From assembly GCA_963971535.1 (NCBI GenBank), contig OZ020589.1:54042883-54106882 (forward strand): 64,000 nucleotides of DNA. The letters are read 5' to 3'. Both the position numbers and the translations under genes were made by a program. The notes beneath the pieces were generated by a model. It was not told the origin of the DNA, did not search any database, and worked only from the letters and a program-made list of their open reading frames with translations. Below are positions 1-12,500 of the stretch, piece by piece. The stretch's first letter is position 1. Each line of letters starts with the position of its first letter. Source of the stretch: Notolepis coatsorum. Its lineage: Eukaryota; Chordata; Actinopteri; Aulopiformes; Paralepididae.

Positions 1-173
1 AAGCTGGAACAGCTGCCTGATGGAGGTGGTCTTGAAGCTGGAACAACAGCTGCCTGAGCTATAGGTGGCAGATTGAAGATGTCAGTTAGGCCCTCGCTCA
101 GCTGCTCAGCACAGTTCCTGAGCACACCACCGGGGGTGCCATCAGGGCCAGCTGCCTCATTAGTCCTGCTCAG
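1..173 (-). pseudogene. L2/CR1-type LINE reverse transcriptase fragment
   Basis: Read on the minus strand this stretch encodes the start of a non-LTR reverse transcriptase core: AAGPDGTPGGVL, then a cysteine-containing EQLSEGLTDIFNLP segment, then a region matching the VPxCFKTT part of L2/CR1-type elements after a frameshift. In intact elements this part lies near the fingers of the polymerase that copies the LINE RNA at the target site. The fragment runs off the left edge of the window. The hAT-like element at 174-628 sits in it, and the LINE cannot be followed with confidence beyond that insertion. It is a dead relic; L2/CR1/Rex assignment within the jockey-like group is by motif recall only. 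Confidence 0.65.
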
Positions 174-628
174 CAGGGGTGGGCATCGCCAGAGACCTCA
201 CGATACGATACTATCGCGATACTTGCGTCACGATACCATAGTATCGCGATACTAAAACTTTGACAACATGTTTTATCTAATAAAATAAAGTTCAGTCTGT
301 TCATCTCACTTCAATAATTTTTATTGCAGAACATGGTATTTTCTCGAGCAGACAGATGTAAACACTGTAATCTGTGTTGCATGTACCTGACAAACTCAAC
401 TGTTTGTATTACAGTCATATTCCAACTTAACTGAATGCACATGCGTGTGTGTGGACTACTGTACTATTACAGGCATTGAAATGAACAATGCAACTTCCTT
501 ATACACATTTTTTCTTTTTTTCCCTTTATGAATAATTAAATATCGATACTTGGCGTCCCTGTATCGATACAGTATCGCCACGCAACGTATCGCGATACTA
601 CTACGTATCGATTTCCCCCCCACCCCTA
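174..628. mobile_element. Small non-autonomous hAT-like element with 8-bp TSD
   Basis: The element starts CAGGGGTGGGCATCG and ends in CCCACCCCTA, an imperfect terminal inverted repeat. It is flanked by the exact 8-bp direct repeat CTGCTCAG at 166-173 and 629-636, the target-duplication length of hAT transposases. Inside each end lie clusters of TATCGCGATAC/TATCGATAC palindromes. At 455 bp it encodes no transposase, so it would have been moved in trans. It interrupts the LINE fragment at the left edge, so it is younger than that LINE. Confidence 0.8.
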
Positions 629-636
629 CTGCTCAG

Positions 637-869
637 TGCAGTACACGTCTGTACACATACTGTAGGACATGACATGGAGGTAAAATCCCATAAGAATCAG
701 CTACACCGCTTCCATAAAAGACAGACGTGAAACCATACTGCTTCTACTCTATTAGAGAGTGTTTCCCGAGGGGAGCGGTAACCTAACCCCCCTCCCTCTC
801 CAAGCGGGTTGCAAAGATCCCCACAATAGTCCTACGGTACCGAAGAGAGCGAGAGAAAGGAGAGTGCCC
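637..869. other. Unassigned sequence between hAT element and minisatellite
   Basis: I see no gene, transposon end or tandem repeat here. A purine-rich run (gagagcgagagaaaggagag) lies just before the first satellite unit. It may be unique flank DNA and would be the best place to anchor the array. Confidence 0.4.
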
Positions 870-1816
870 GCACTCTATATGACACTATAGGATCTGGTCT
901 CGCACTCTATAGGACACTATAGGATCTGGTCTCTCACTCTATAGGACACTATATGATCTGGTCTCTCACTCTATATGACACTATATGATCTGGTCTCTCA
1001 CTATATAGGACACTATATGATCTGGTCTCTCACTCTATAGGACACTATATGATCTGGTCTCTCACTCTATAGGACACTATATGATCTGGTCTCTCACTCT
1101 ATATGACACTATAGGATCTGGTCTCTCACTCTATAGGACACTATAGGATCTGGTCTCTCACTCTATAGGACACTATAGGATCTGGTCTCTCACTCTATAG
1201 GACACTATATGATCTGGTCTCTCACTCTATAGGACACTATAGGATCTGGTCGCTCACTCTATAGGACACTATAGGATCTGGTCTCTCACTCTATAGGACA
1301 CTATATGATCTGGTCTCTCACTATATAGGACACTATAGGATCTGGTCTCTCACTCTATAGGACACTATATGATCTGGTCTCTCACTCTATAGGACACTAT
1401 ATGATCTGGTATCTCACTCTATAGGACACTATAGGATCTGGTCTCTCACTCTATAGGACACTATATGATCTGGTCTCTCACTCTATAGGACACTATATGA
1501 TCTGGTCTCTCACTCTATAGGACACTATAGGATCTGGTCTCTCACTCTATAGGACACTATATGATCTGGTCTCTCACTCTATAGGACACTATATGATCTG
1601 GTCTCTCACTCTATAGGACACTATATGATCTGGTCTCTCACTCTATAGGACACTATATGATCTGGTCTCTCACTCTATAGGACACTATATGATCTGGTCT
1701 CTCACTCTATATGACACTATAGGATCTGGTCTCTCACTCTATAGGACACTATAGGATCTGGTCTCTCACTCTATAGGACACTATAGGATCTGGTCTCTCA
1801 CTCTATAGGACACTAT
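870..1816 (+). repeat. 32-bp minisatellite array, left block
   Basis: About 30 tandem copies of a 32-bp unit made of two related 10-mers (CTCTATAGGA and CACTATAGGA) plus the 12-mer TCTGGTCTCTCA. Position 9 of each 10-mer alternates between G and T, so units fall into four main types. The first two units are the most divergent (CCCGCACTC and CTCGCACTC instead of CTCTCACTC), as expected at an array edge. No reading frame crosses the unit because 32 is not a multiple of three. The block is cut by the LINE at 1817. Confidence 0.97.
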
Positions 1817-2583
1817 TGTTTATTGTTTAAAAAGGATCCCCATTAGCTGTCACCTAAGTGGCGAGCTAGTCTTCCTGGGGTCCACATAGAAAGACAACAC
1901 AAAACACAAAACATAACAACATAAGATACATATGACAATCACAATTAACAATGATAATCTAAAAACAGTAAAACATTGTAGACATCATTATCTAAAAACA
2001 TTGTAACATTGTCTAAAAACAGTAAAACATTGTAGACATCATTATCAACATCAGAATATTTTGCTCACATATTTAAGTAGTGCATTCTCAGGTGGTATTT
2101 GAAAGACACTTTACTATTCAATTTACTTATGTTCAGTGGGCAGTTATTCCAATGATTGATGGCACGATAAACAACAGTCCTCTTTAAAGCATTTGATTTT
2201 GGACGTGGTAACATAATCTGTCCATCATCAGCTGACCTAGTAAAATAAGAATGAACCTGACTGCATCTGACAATTTGTTTGTATAAGAAAACAGGTTGAG
2301 ACGAAAAGACAATGTTCCTGAAAAATGTAACTGTGTTGAAAACCAGCCTATTCTCTACCGTTAACCATGAGAGTTGCCGGTGCATAGTGATGGTGTTTGT
2401 TCTCATGGAACAATGTAAAACTAACCTTGCAGCTCTGTTCTGGGCAGTTTGCAATTTCTTTAGTTGACCTTTGGATGCAGAGGACCATACTGGTGCACAA
2501 TAATCTAGGTGACATAAAATTAAAGATTTCGCCACCTGTCCCACAATATATGTAGGGACATAAGAAAGACATTTCCTCACCAT
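1817..2583 (-). mobile_element. 5'-truncated Rex1/CR1-like LINE inserted in the satellite
   Basis: A minus-strand LINE copy lies inside the array. Its 3' end is at the left: on the minus strand it finishes with GACCCCAGGAAGACTAGCTC, then AGCTAATGGGGATCC and an A/T-rich tail, a 3' tail typical of Rex1/CR1-like fish LINEs. Its 5' end is truncated at 2583, where satellite resumes. The heptamer ACACTAT occurs at 1810-1816 and 2584-2590, a possible target duplication, though it is also part of the satellite unit and so cannot be proved. A short internal repeat of gtaaaacattgtagacatcattatc lies in its 3' UTR near 1970-2045. Confidence 0.8.
2065..2583 (-). pseudogene. LINE reverse transcriptase C-terminal fragment
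   Basis: A 172-codon open frame encodes the thumb and C-terminal part of a jockey/CR1-type reverse transcriptase. The motif HLDYCAPVWSS (usual form SRLDYCxxLW) is followed by LKKLQTAQNRAARLVL, the classic LQxxQNRAAR motif, then RQLSWLTVENRL. The endonuclease and polymerase catalytic motifs are absent because of 5' truncation, so it cannot be functional. The listed methionine is only the first one after the truncation point. The frame is unbroken to its stop, suggesting a fairly young insertion. Confidence 0.8.
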
Positions 2584-2590
2584 ACACTAT

Positions 2591-5500
2591 ACACTATATG
2601 ATCTGGTATCTCACTCTATATGATCTGGTCTCTCACTCTATATGACACTATATGATCTGGTCTCTCACTCTATAGGACACTATAGGATCTGGTCTCTCAC
2701 TCTATAGGACACTATAGGATCTGGTCTCTCACTCTATATGACACTATATGATCTGGTCTCTCACTCTATATGACACTATATGATCTGGTCTCTCACTCTA
2801 TAGGACACTATAGGATCTGGTCTCTCACTCTATATGACACTATATGATCTGGTCTCTCACTCTATATGACACTATATGATCTGGTCTCTCACTCTATAGG
2901 ACACTATAGGATCTGGTCTCTCACTCTATAGGACACTATAGGATCTGGTCTCTCACTCTATAGGACACTATAGGATCTGGTCTCTCACTCTATAGGACAC
3001 TATATGATCTGGTCTCTCACTCTATATGACACTATATGATCTGGTCTCTCACTCTATATGACACTATATGATCTGGTCTCTCACTCTATAGGACACTATA
3101 GGATCTGGTCTCTCACTCTATATGACACTATATGATCTGGTCTCTCACTCTATATGACACTATATGATCTGGTCTCTCACTCTATAGGACACTATAGGAT
3201 CTGGTCTCTCACTCTATATGACACTATATGATCTGGTCTCTCACTCTATATGACACTATAGGATCTGGTCTCTCACTCTATAGGACCCTATAGGATCTGG
3301 TCTCTCACTCTATAGGACACTATATGATCTGGTCTCTCTCTATATGACACTATATGATCTGGTCTCTCACTCTATAGGACACTATATGATCTGGTCTCTC
3401 ACTCTATAGGACACTATAGGATCTGGTCTCTCACTCTATATGACACTATAGGATCTGGTCTCTCACTCTATAGGACACTATAGGATCTGGTCTCTCACTC
3501 TATATGACACTATAGGATCTGGTCTCTCACTCTATAGGACACTATAGGATCTGGTCTCTCACTCTATATGACACTATAGGATCTGGTCTCTCACTCTATA
3601 GGACACTATATGATCTGGTCTCTCACTCTATAGGACACTATATGATCTGGTCTCTCACTCTATAGGACACTATAGGATCTGGTCTCTCACTCTATATGAC
3701 ACTATAGGATCTGGTCTCTCACTCTATAGGACACTATAGGATCTGGTCTCTCACTCTATATGACACTATAGGATCTGGTATCTCACTCTATAGGACACTA
3801 TATGATCTGGTCTCTCACTCTATATGACACTATAGGATCTGGTCTCTCACTCTATAGGACACTATAGGATCTGGTCTCTCACTCTATAGGACACTATAGG
3901 ATCTGGTCTCTCACTCTATAGGACACTATAGGATCTGGTCTCTCACTCTATAGGACACTATAGGATCTGGTCTCTCACTCTATAGGACACTATATGATCT
4001 GGTCTCTCACTCTATAGGACACTATATGATCTGGTCTCTCACTCTATATGACACTATAGGATCTGGTATCTCACTCTATAGGACACTATATGATCTGGTC
4101 TATCACTCTATAGGACACTATAGGATCTGGTCTCTCACTCTATAGGACACTATAGGATCTGGTCTCTCACTCTATAGGACACTATATGATCTGGTCTCTC
4201 ACTCTATAGGACACCATAGGATCTGGTCTCTCACTCTATAGGACACTATATGATCTGGTCTCTCACTCTATAGGACACTATATGATCTGGTCTCTCACTC
4301 TATAGGACACTATAGGATCTGGTCTCTCACTCTATAGGACACTATAGGATCTGGTCTCTCACTCTATAGGACACTATATGATCTGGTCTCTCACTCTATA
4401 GGACACTATATGATCTGGTCTCTCACTCTATAGGACACTATATGATCTGGTCTCTCACTCTATAGGACACTATAGGATCTGGTCTCTCACTCTATATGAC
4501 ACTATATGATCTGGTCTCTCACTCTATAGGACACTATATGATCTGGTCTCTCACTCTATAGGACACTATAGGATCTGGTCTCTCACTCTATAGGACACTA
4601 TGTGATCTGGTATCTCACTCTATAGGACACTATAGGATCTGGTCTCTCACTCTATATGACACTATATGATCTGGTATCTCACTCTATAGGACACTATAGG
4701 ATCTGGTCTCTCACTCTATAGGACACTATATGATCTGGTCTCTCACTCTATATGACACTATATGATCTGGTCTCTCACTCTATAGGACACTATAGGATCT
4801 GGTCTCTCACTCTATAGGACACTATATGATCTGGTCTCTCACTCTATAGGACACTATAGGATCTGGTCTCTCACTCTATAGGACACTATATGATCTGGTC
4901 TCTCACTCTATATGACACTATATGATCTGGTCTCTCACTCTATAGGACACTATAGGATCTGGTCTCTCACTCTATAGGACACTATATGATCTGGTCTCTC
5001 ACTCTATATGACACTATATGATCTGGTCTCTCACTCTATATGACACTATATGATCTGGTCTCTCACTCTATATGACACTATAGGATCTGGTCTCTCACTC
5101 TATATGACACTATATGATCTGGTCTCTCACTCTATATGACACTATAGGATCTGGTCTCTCACTCTATAGGACACTATAGGATCTGGTCTCTCACTCTATA
5201 GGACACTATAGGATCTGGTCTCTCACTCTATAGGACACTATATGATCTGGTCTCTCACTCTATATGACACTATATGATCTGGTCTCTCACTCTATAGGAC
5301 ACTATATGATCTGGTCTCTCACTCTATAGGACACTATAGGATCTGGTCTCTCACTCTATAGGACACTATAGGATCTGGTCTCTCACTCTATAGGACACTA
5401 TAGGATCTGGTCTCTCACTCTATAGGACACTATATGATCTGGTCTCTCACTCTATAGGACACTATAGGATCTGGTCTCTCACTCTATAGGACACTATAGG

Positions 5501-7857
5501 ATCTGGTCTCTCACTATATAGGACACTATAGGATCTGGTCTCTCACTCTATAGGACACTATAGGATCTGGTCTCTCACTCTATAGGACACTATATGATCT
5601 GGTCTCTCACTCTATAGGACACTATATGATCTGGTCTCTCACTCTATATGACACTATAGGATCTGGTATCTCACTCTATAGGACACTATATGATCTGGTC
5701 TCTCACTCTATAGGACACTATAGGATCTGGTCTCTCACTCTATAGGACACTATAGGATCTGGTCTCTCACTCTATAGGACACTATATGATCTGGTCTCTC
5801 ACTCTATAGGACACCATAGGATCTGGTCTCTCACTCTATAGGACACTATATGATCTGGTCTCTCACTCTATAGGACACTATATGATCTGGTCTCTCACTC
5901 TATAGGACACTATAGGATCTGGTCTCTCACTCTATAGGACACTATAGGATCTGGTCTCTCACTCTATAGGACACTATAGGATCTGGTCTCTCACTCTATA
6001 GGACACTATATGATCTGGTCTCTCACTCTATAGGACACTATATGATCTGGTCTCTCACTCTATAGGACACTATATGATCTGGTCTCTCACTCTATAGGAC
6101 ACTATAGGATCTGGTCTCTCACTCTATATGACACTATATGATCTGGTCTCTCACTCTATAGGACACTATATGATCTGGTCTCTCACTCTATAGGACACTA
6201 TAGGATCTGGTCTCTCACTCTATAGGACACTATATGATCTGGTATCTCACTCTATAGGACACTATAGGATCTGGTCTCTCACTCTATATGACACTATATG
6301 ATCTGGTATCTCACTCTATAGGACACTATAGGATCTGGTCTCTCACTCTATAGGACACTATATGATCTGGTCTCTCACTCTATATGACACTATATGATCT
6401 GGTCTCTCACTCTATAGGACACTATAGGATCTGGTCTCTCACTCTATAGGACACTATATGATCTGGTCTCTCACTCTATAGGACACTATAGGATCTGGTC
6501 TCTCACTCTATAGGACACTATATGATCTGGTCTCTCACTCTATATGACACTATATGATCTGGTCTCTCACTCTATAGGACACTATAGGATCTGGTCTCTC
6601 ACTCTATAGGACACTATATGATCTGGTCTCTCACTCTATATGACACTATATGATCTGGTCTCTCACTCTATATGACACTATATGATCTGGTCTCTCACTC
6701 TATATGACACTATAGGATCTGGTCTCTCACTCTATATGACACTATATGATCTGGTCTCTCACTCTATATGACACTATAGGATCTGGTCTCTCACTCTATA
6801 GGACACTATAGGATCTGGTCTCTCACTCTATAGGACACTATAGGATCTGGTCTCTCACTCTATAGGACACTATATGATCTGGTCTCTCACTCTATATGAC
6901 ACTATATGATCTGGTCTCTCACTCTATAGGACACTATATGATCTGGTCTCTCACTCTATAGGACACTATAGGATCTGGTCTCTCACTCTATAGGACACTA
7001 TAGGATCTGGTCTCTCACTCTATAGGACACTATAGGATCTGGTCTCTCACTCTATAGGACACTATATGATCTGGTCTCTCACTCTATAGGACACTATAGG
7101 ATCTGGTCTCTCACTCTATATGACACTATAGGATCTGGTCTCTCACTCTATAGGACACTATAGGATCTGGTCTCTCACTCTATAGGACACTATAGGATCT
7201 GGTCTCTCACTCTATAGGACACTATAGGATCTGGTCTCTCACTCTATAGGACACTATATGATCTGGTCTCTCACTCTATAGGACACTATAGGATCTGGTC
7301 TCTCACTCTATATGACACTATATGATCTGGTCTCTCACTCTATAGGACACTATATGATCTGGTCTCTCACTCTATAGGACACTATATGATCTGGTCTCTC
7401 ACTCTATATGACACTATATGATCTGGTCTCTCACTCTATAGGACACTATAGGATCTGGTCTCTCACTCTATAGGACACTATAGGATCTGGTCTCTCACTC
7501 TATAGGACACTATAGGATCTGGTCTCTCACTCTATAGGACACTATATGATCTGGTCTCTCACTCTATAGGACACTATAGGATCTGGTCTCTCACTCTATA
7601 GGACACTATATGATCTGGTCTCTCACTCTATATGACACTATATGATCTGGTCTCTCACTCTATAGGACACTATAGGATCTGGTCTCTCACTCTATAGGAC
7701 ACTATATGATCTGGTCTCTCACTCTATATGACACTATATGATCTGGTCTCTCACTCTATAGGACACTATAGGATCTGGTCTCTCAATCTATAGGACACTA
7801 TATGATCTGGTCTCTCACTCTATAGGACACTATAGGATCTGGTCTCTCACTCTATAT
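2591..7857 (+). repeat. 32-bp minisatellite array, middle block
   Basis: About 165 copies of the same 32-bp unit continue after the LINE. Rare marker variants expose a block duplication: ACACCATAGG occurs at 4211 and 5811, exactly 1600 bp (50 units) apart, and neighbouring variant order (for example the GGTATCTC unit near 4067 and 5667) agrees at the same offset. Occasional shortened units occur, for example the 2-bp-short CTCTCTCTATATG near 3335. The block ends at the hAT-like element at 7858. Confidence 0.97.
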
Positions 7858-9543
7858 CAGCGGTTCTCAACAGGGGTTCCACGGCACACAGGGGTTCCGC
7901 GGAGAGCTGTCAGGGGTTCCACGAGATGCCTGATGGGAATGTTTCTTTAAGAATATAGAATGACAACTATTAACTAAACAAATAGTCTATCTAGTGCTTC
8001 ATGTGTATACAATAATTGCCTAATCTAATAACATGAACTAAAAAAGAAATCGATCAAAATGTCTTCACACGTTTCGTAAAGTTATTATAGAAACAACTTA
8101 ACATCCGCGTCAGGCGTCATTGCTTTTACCAACAGATTTTCCAACGCATTTCCAGAGAAGTCGCATTCGTGTGACGTCACATCGCGGGTCCTATTTCCGT
8201 TACAGAGCCGGCTCTGATCCGTTATCAATGAATTGCAAAGCGGGCGGCTGTCGTGATAATAATTACTAAATGCATTCAGTGCTGGATCTAATCAAATGGA
8301 TTTATCGAGACACGTTATGGAAAGTTCAAGACCGGATCACAAGCGTGCTAATTACACGCTTGGGCTACGGTGATGGGCTACTCGCCAAGTGCAGACAAAG
8401 TGAGTGTATCCGCTGCTGTTATTATTATGATACAAAAAGTGAATGAATGAATGAAAACTGTATTTAACAGATAAACAGTAAAAGGCACTCTGCAGATTAC
8501 ATTTATATATAGCTGTTTTATACGTCAACATTGTGTCCCTGACCGTCAACAAAGAATGGCAGGATGTGATGTCATAAACACGCGTCACCTCACTAGAATA
8601 ATATTTCCAAATGGTCACACTATGTTATTTTTATAGAAAACAGTGCAGCTGCAACAGATAGCACTTTATTGATATTTTTCTGTATTTAAAAAAATAAATA
8701 CATGATTTTCTGTTTTGAGAAATGGTCACACTAGTTTTTATTTTTTTTTGAAAACAGTGCAGCTGCAACAGATAGCACTTTATTGATATTTTTCTGTATT
8801 TAAAAAAATAAATACATGATTTTCTGTTTGATAAATGGTCACAATGTTATTTGTATAGAAAACAGTGCAGCTGCAACAGATAGCACTTTATTGATATTTT
8901 TCTGTATTTAAAAAAATAAATACATGATTTTCTGTTTTGAGAAATGGTCACACTAGTTTTTATTTTTTTTTGAAAACAGTGCAGCTGCAACAGATAGCAC
9001 TTTATTGATATTTTTCTGTATTTAAAAAAATAAATACATGATTTTCTGTTTGATAAATGGTCACAATGTTATTTGTATAGAAAACAGTGCAGCTGCAACA
9101 GATAGCACTTTATTGATATTTTTCTGTATTTAAAAAAATAAATACACGATTTTCTGTTTGATAAATGGTCACACTATGTTATTTTTATGGAAAACAGTGC
9201 AGCTGCAACAGATAGCACTTTATTGATATTTTTCTGTATTTAAAAAAATAAATACATGATTTTCTGTTTGATAAATGGTCACACTATGTTATTTTTATGA
9301 AAAACAGTGCAGCTGCAACAGAGCACTTTGATATTTTTCTGTATTTAAAAATAAAATACATGATTTTCTGTTTGTTTCCCGGTTTCAATGGGTTAAATAA
9401 ACGTTATTTTGAAAGCAAGCACTTTTGTCATCATTGTAGCAAAAAAGACAGGACCGCAAAAGTCTTTATCGTATGTAGGGGTGCCCTGGAATATTTTTTT
9501 GGACACAGGGGTGCCTTGGCAGCAGAAAGGTTGAGAACCCCTG
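7858..9543. mobile_element. 1.69-kb non-autonomous hAT-like element with 8-bp TSD
   Basis: The element begins CAGCGGTTCTCAAC and ends GTTGAGAACCCCTG, a 14-bp inverted terminus with one mismatch. The flanks are the exact octamer CTCTATAT at 7850-7857 and 9544-9551, the hAT target-duplication length, taken from a satellite unit. A subterminal GGGGTTCC/GGGGTGCC repeat occurs at both ends. No transposase frame of useful length is present. The interior is AT-rich and dominated by the tandem repeat at 8611-9371. It inserted after the array had formed and has not itself been amplified. Confidence 0.88.
8611..9371 (+). repeat. ~110-bp internal tandem repeat of the hAT-like element
   Basis: Seven copies of a 108-113-bp unit start at about 8611, 8722, 8835, 8944, 9057, 9165 and 9275, each opening with ATGGTCAC and containing CAGTGCAGCTGCAACAG and TGATATTTTTCTGTATTT. 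Copies 2-3 and 4-5 form a matching pair of dimers: CACTAGTTTTTA type followed by CACAATGTTATTTG type. So a 222-bp dimer was duplicated. The last copy has lost several bases (GAGCACTTTGATA). Confidence 0.95.
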
Positions 9544-9551
9544 CTCTATAT

Positions 9552-12500
9552 GACACTATATGATCTGGTCTCTCACTCTATAGTACACTATAGGATCTGG
9601 TCTCTCACTCTATAGGACACTATATGATCTGGTCTCTCACTCTATATGACACTATATGATCTGGTCTCTCACTCTATAGTACACTATAGGATCTGGTCTC
9701 TCACTCTATAGGACACTATATGATCTGGTCTCTCACTCTATAGGACACTATATGATCTGGTCTCTCACTCTATATGACACTATAGGATCTGGTCTCTCAC
9801 TCTATATGACACTATATGATCTGGTATCTCACTCTATAGGACACTATAGGATCTGGTCTCTCACTCTATAGGACACTATAGGATCTGGTCTCTCACTCTA
9901 TAGGACACTATATGATCTGGTATCTCACTCTATAGGACACTATAGGATCTGGTCTCTCACTCTATAGGACACTATATGATCTGGTCTCTCACTCTATAGG
10001 ACACTATAGGATCTGGTCTCTCACTATATAGGACACTATAGGATCTGGTCTCTCACTCTATAGGACACTATAGGATCTGGTCTCTCACTCTATATGACAC
10101 TATAGGATCTGGTCTCTCACTCTATAGGACACTATATGATCTGGTCTCTCACTCTATAGGACACTATAGGATCTGGTCTCTCACTCTATAGGACACTATA
10201 TGATCTGGTCTCTCACTCTATATGACACTATAGGATCTGGTCTCTCACTCTATAGGACACTATATGATCTGGTCTCTCACTCTATAGGACACTATATGAT
10301 CTGGTCTCTCACTCTATAGGACACTATAGGATCTGGTCTCTCACTCTATATGACACTATATGATCTGGTCTCTCACTCTATAGGACACTATAGGATCTGG
10401 TCTCTCACTCTATAGGACACTATATGATCTGGTCTCTCACTCTATATGACACTATAGGATCTGGTCTCTCACTCTATATGACACTATATGATCTGGTCTC
10501 TCACTCTATATGACACTATAGGATCTGGTCTCTCACTCTATAGGACACTATAGGATCTGGTCTCTCACTCTATAGGACACTATAGGATCTGGTCTCTCAC
10601 TCTATAGGACACTATATGATCTGGTCTCTCACTCTATAGGACACTATAGGATCTGGTCTCTCACTCTATAGGACACTATAGGATCTGGTCTCTCACTCTA
10701 TAGGACACTATAGGATCTGGTCTCTCACTATATAGGGCACTATAGGATCTGGTCTCTCACTCTATAGGACACTATATGATCTGGTCTCTCACTCTATAGG
10801 ACACTATATTATCTGGTCTCTCACTCTATAGGACACTATATGATCTGGTCTCTCACTCTATAGGACACTATATGATCTGGTCTCTCACTCTATAGGACAC
10901 TATAGGATCTGGTCTCTCACTCAATAGGAGACTATAGGATCTGGTCTCTCACTCTATATGACACTATATGATCTGGTCTCTAACTCTATATGACACTATA
11001 TGATCTGGTCTCTCACTCTATATGACACTATATGATCTGGTCTCTCACTCTATATGACACTATAGGATCTGGTCTCTCACTCTATAGGACACTATATGAT
11101 CTGGTATCTCACTCTATAGGACACTATAGGATCTGGTCTCTCACTCTATAGGACACTATAGGATCTGGTCTCTCACTCTATATGACACTATAGGATCTGG
11201 TCTCTCACTCTATAGGACACTATATGATCTGGTCTATCACTCTATATGACACTATATGATCTGGTCTATCACTCTATATGACACTATATGATCTGGTCTC
11301 TCACTCTATATGACACTATAGGATCTGGTCTCTCACTCTATAGGACACTATAGGATCTGGTCTCTCACTCTATATGACACTATATGATCTGGTCTCTCAC
11401 TCTATATGACACTATATGATCTGGTCTCTCACTCTATAGGACACTATATGATCTGGTCTCTCACTCTATAGGACACTATAGGATCTGGTCTCTCACTCTA
11501 TAGGACACTATATGATCTGGTCTCTCACTCTATAGGACACTATATGATCTGGTCTCTCACTCTATATGACACTATATGATCTGGTCTCTCACTCTATATG
11601 ACACTATAGGATCTGGTCTCTCACTCTATAGGACACTATAGGATCTGGTCTCTCACTCTATAGGACACTATAGGATCTGGTCTCTCACTCTATAGGACAC
11701 TATAGGATCTGGTCTCTCACTCTATAGGACACTATATGATCTGGTATCTCACTCTATAGGACACTATATGATCTGGTCTCTCACTCTATAGGACACTATA
11801 TGATCTGGTCTCTCACTCTATAGGACACTATAGGATCTGGTCTCTCACTCTATAGGACACTATATGATCTGGTCTCTCACTCTATAGGACACTATATGAT
11901 CTGGTCTCTCACTCTATAGGACACTATATGATCTGGTCTCTCACTCTATAGGACACTATAGGATCTGGTCTCTCACTCTATAGGACACTATAGGATCTGG
12001 TCTCTCACTCTATAGGACACTATAGGATCTGGTCTCTCACTCTATAGGACACTATATGATCTGGTCTCTCACTCTATAGGACACTATATGATCTGGTCTC
12101 TCACTCTATAGGACACTATATGATCTGGTCTCTCACTCTATAGGACACTATAGGATCTGGTCTCTCACTCTATAGGACACTATATGATCTGGTCTCTCAC
12201 TCTATAGGACACTATATGATCTGGTCTCTCACTCTATAGGACACTATAGGATCTGGTCTCTCACTCTATATGACACTATATGATCTGGTCTCTCACTCTA
12301 TAGGACACTATATGATCTGGTCTCTCACTCTATAGGACACTATAGGATCTGGTCTCTCACTCTATAGGACACTATATGATCTGGTATCTCACTCTATAGG
12401 ACACTATATGATCTGGTATATCACTCTATAGGACACTATATGATCTATCACTCTATAGGACACTATATGATCTGGTCTCTCACTCTATAGGACACTATAT

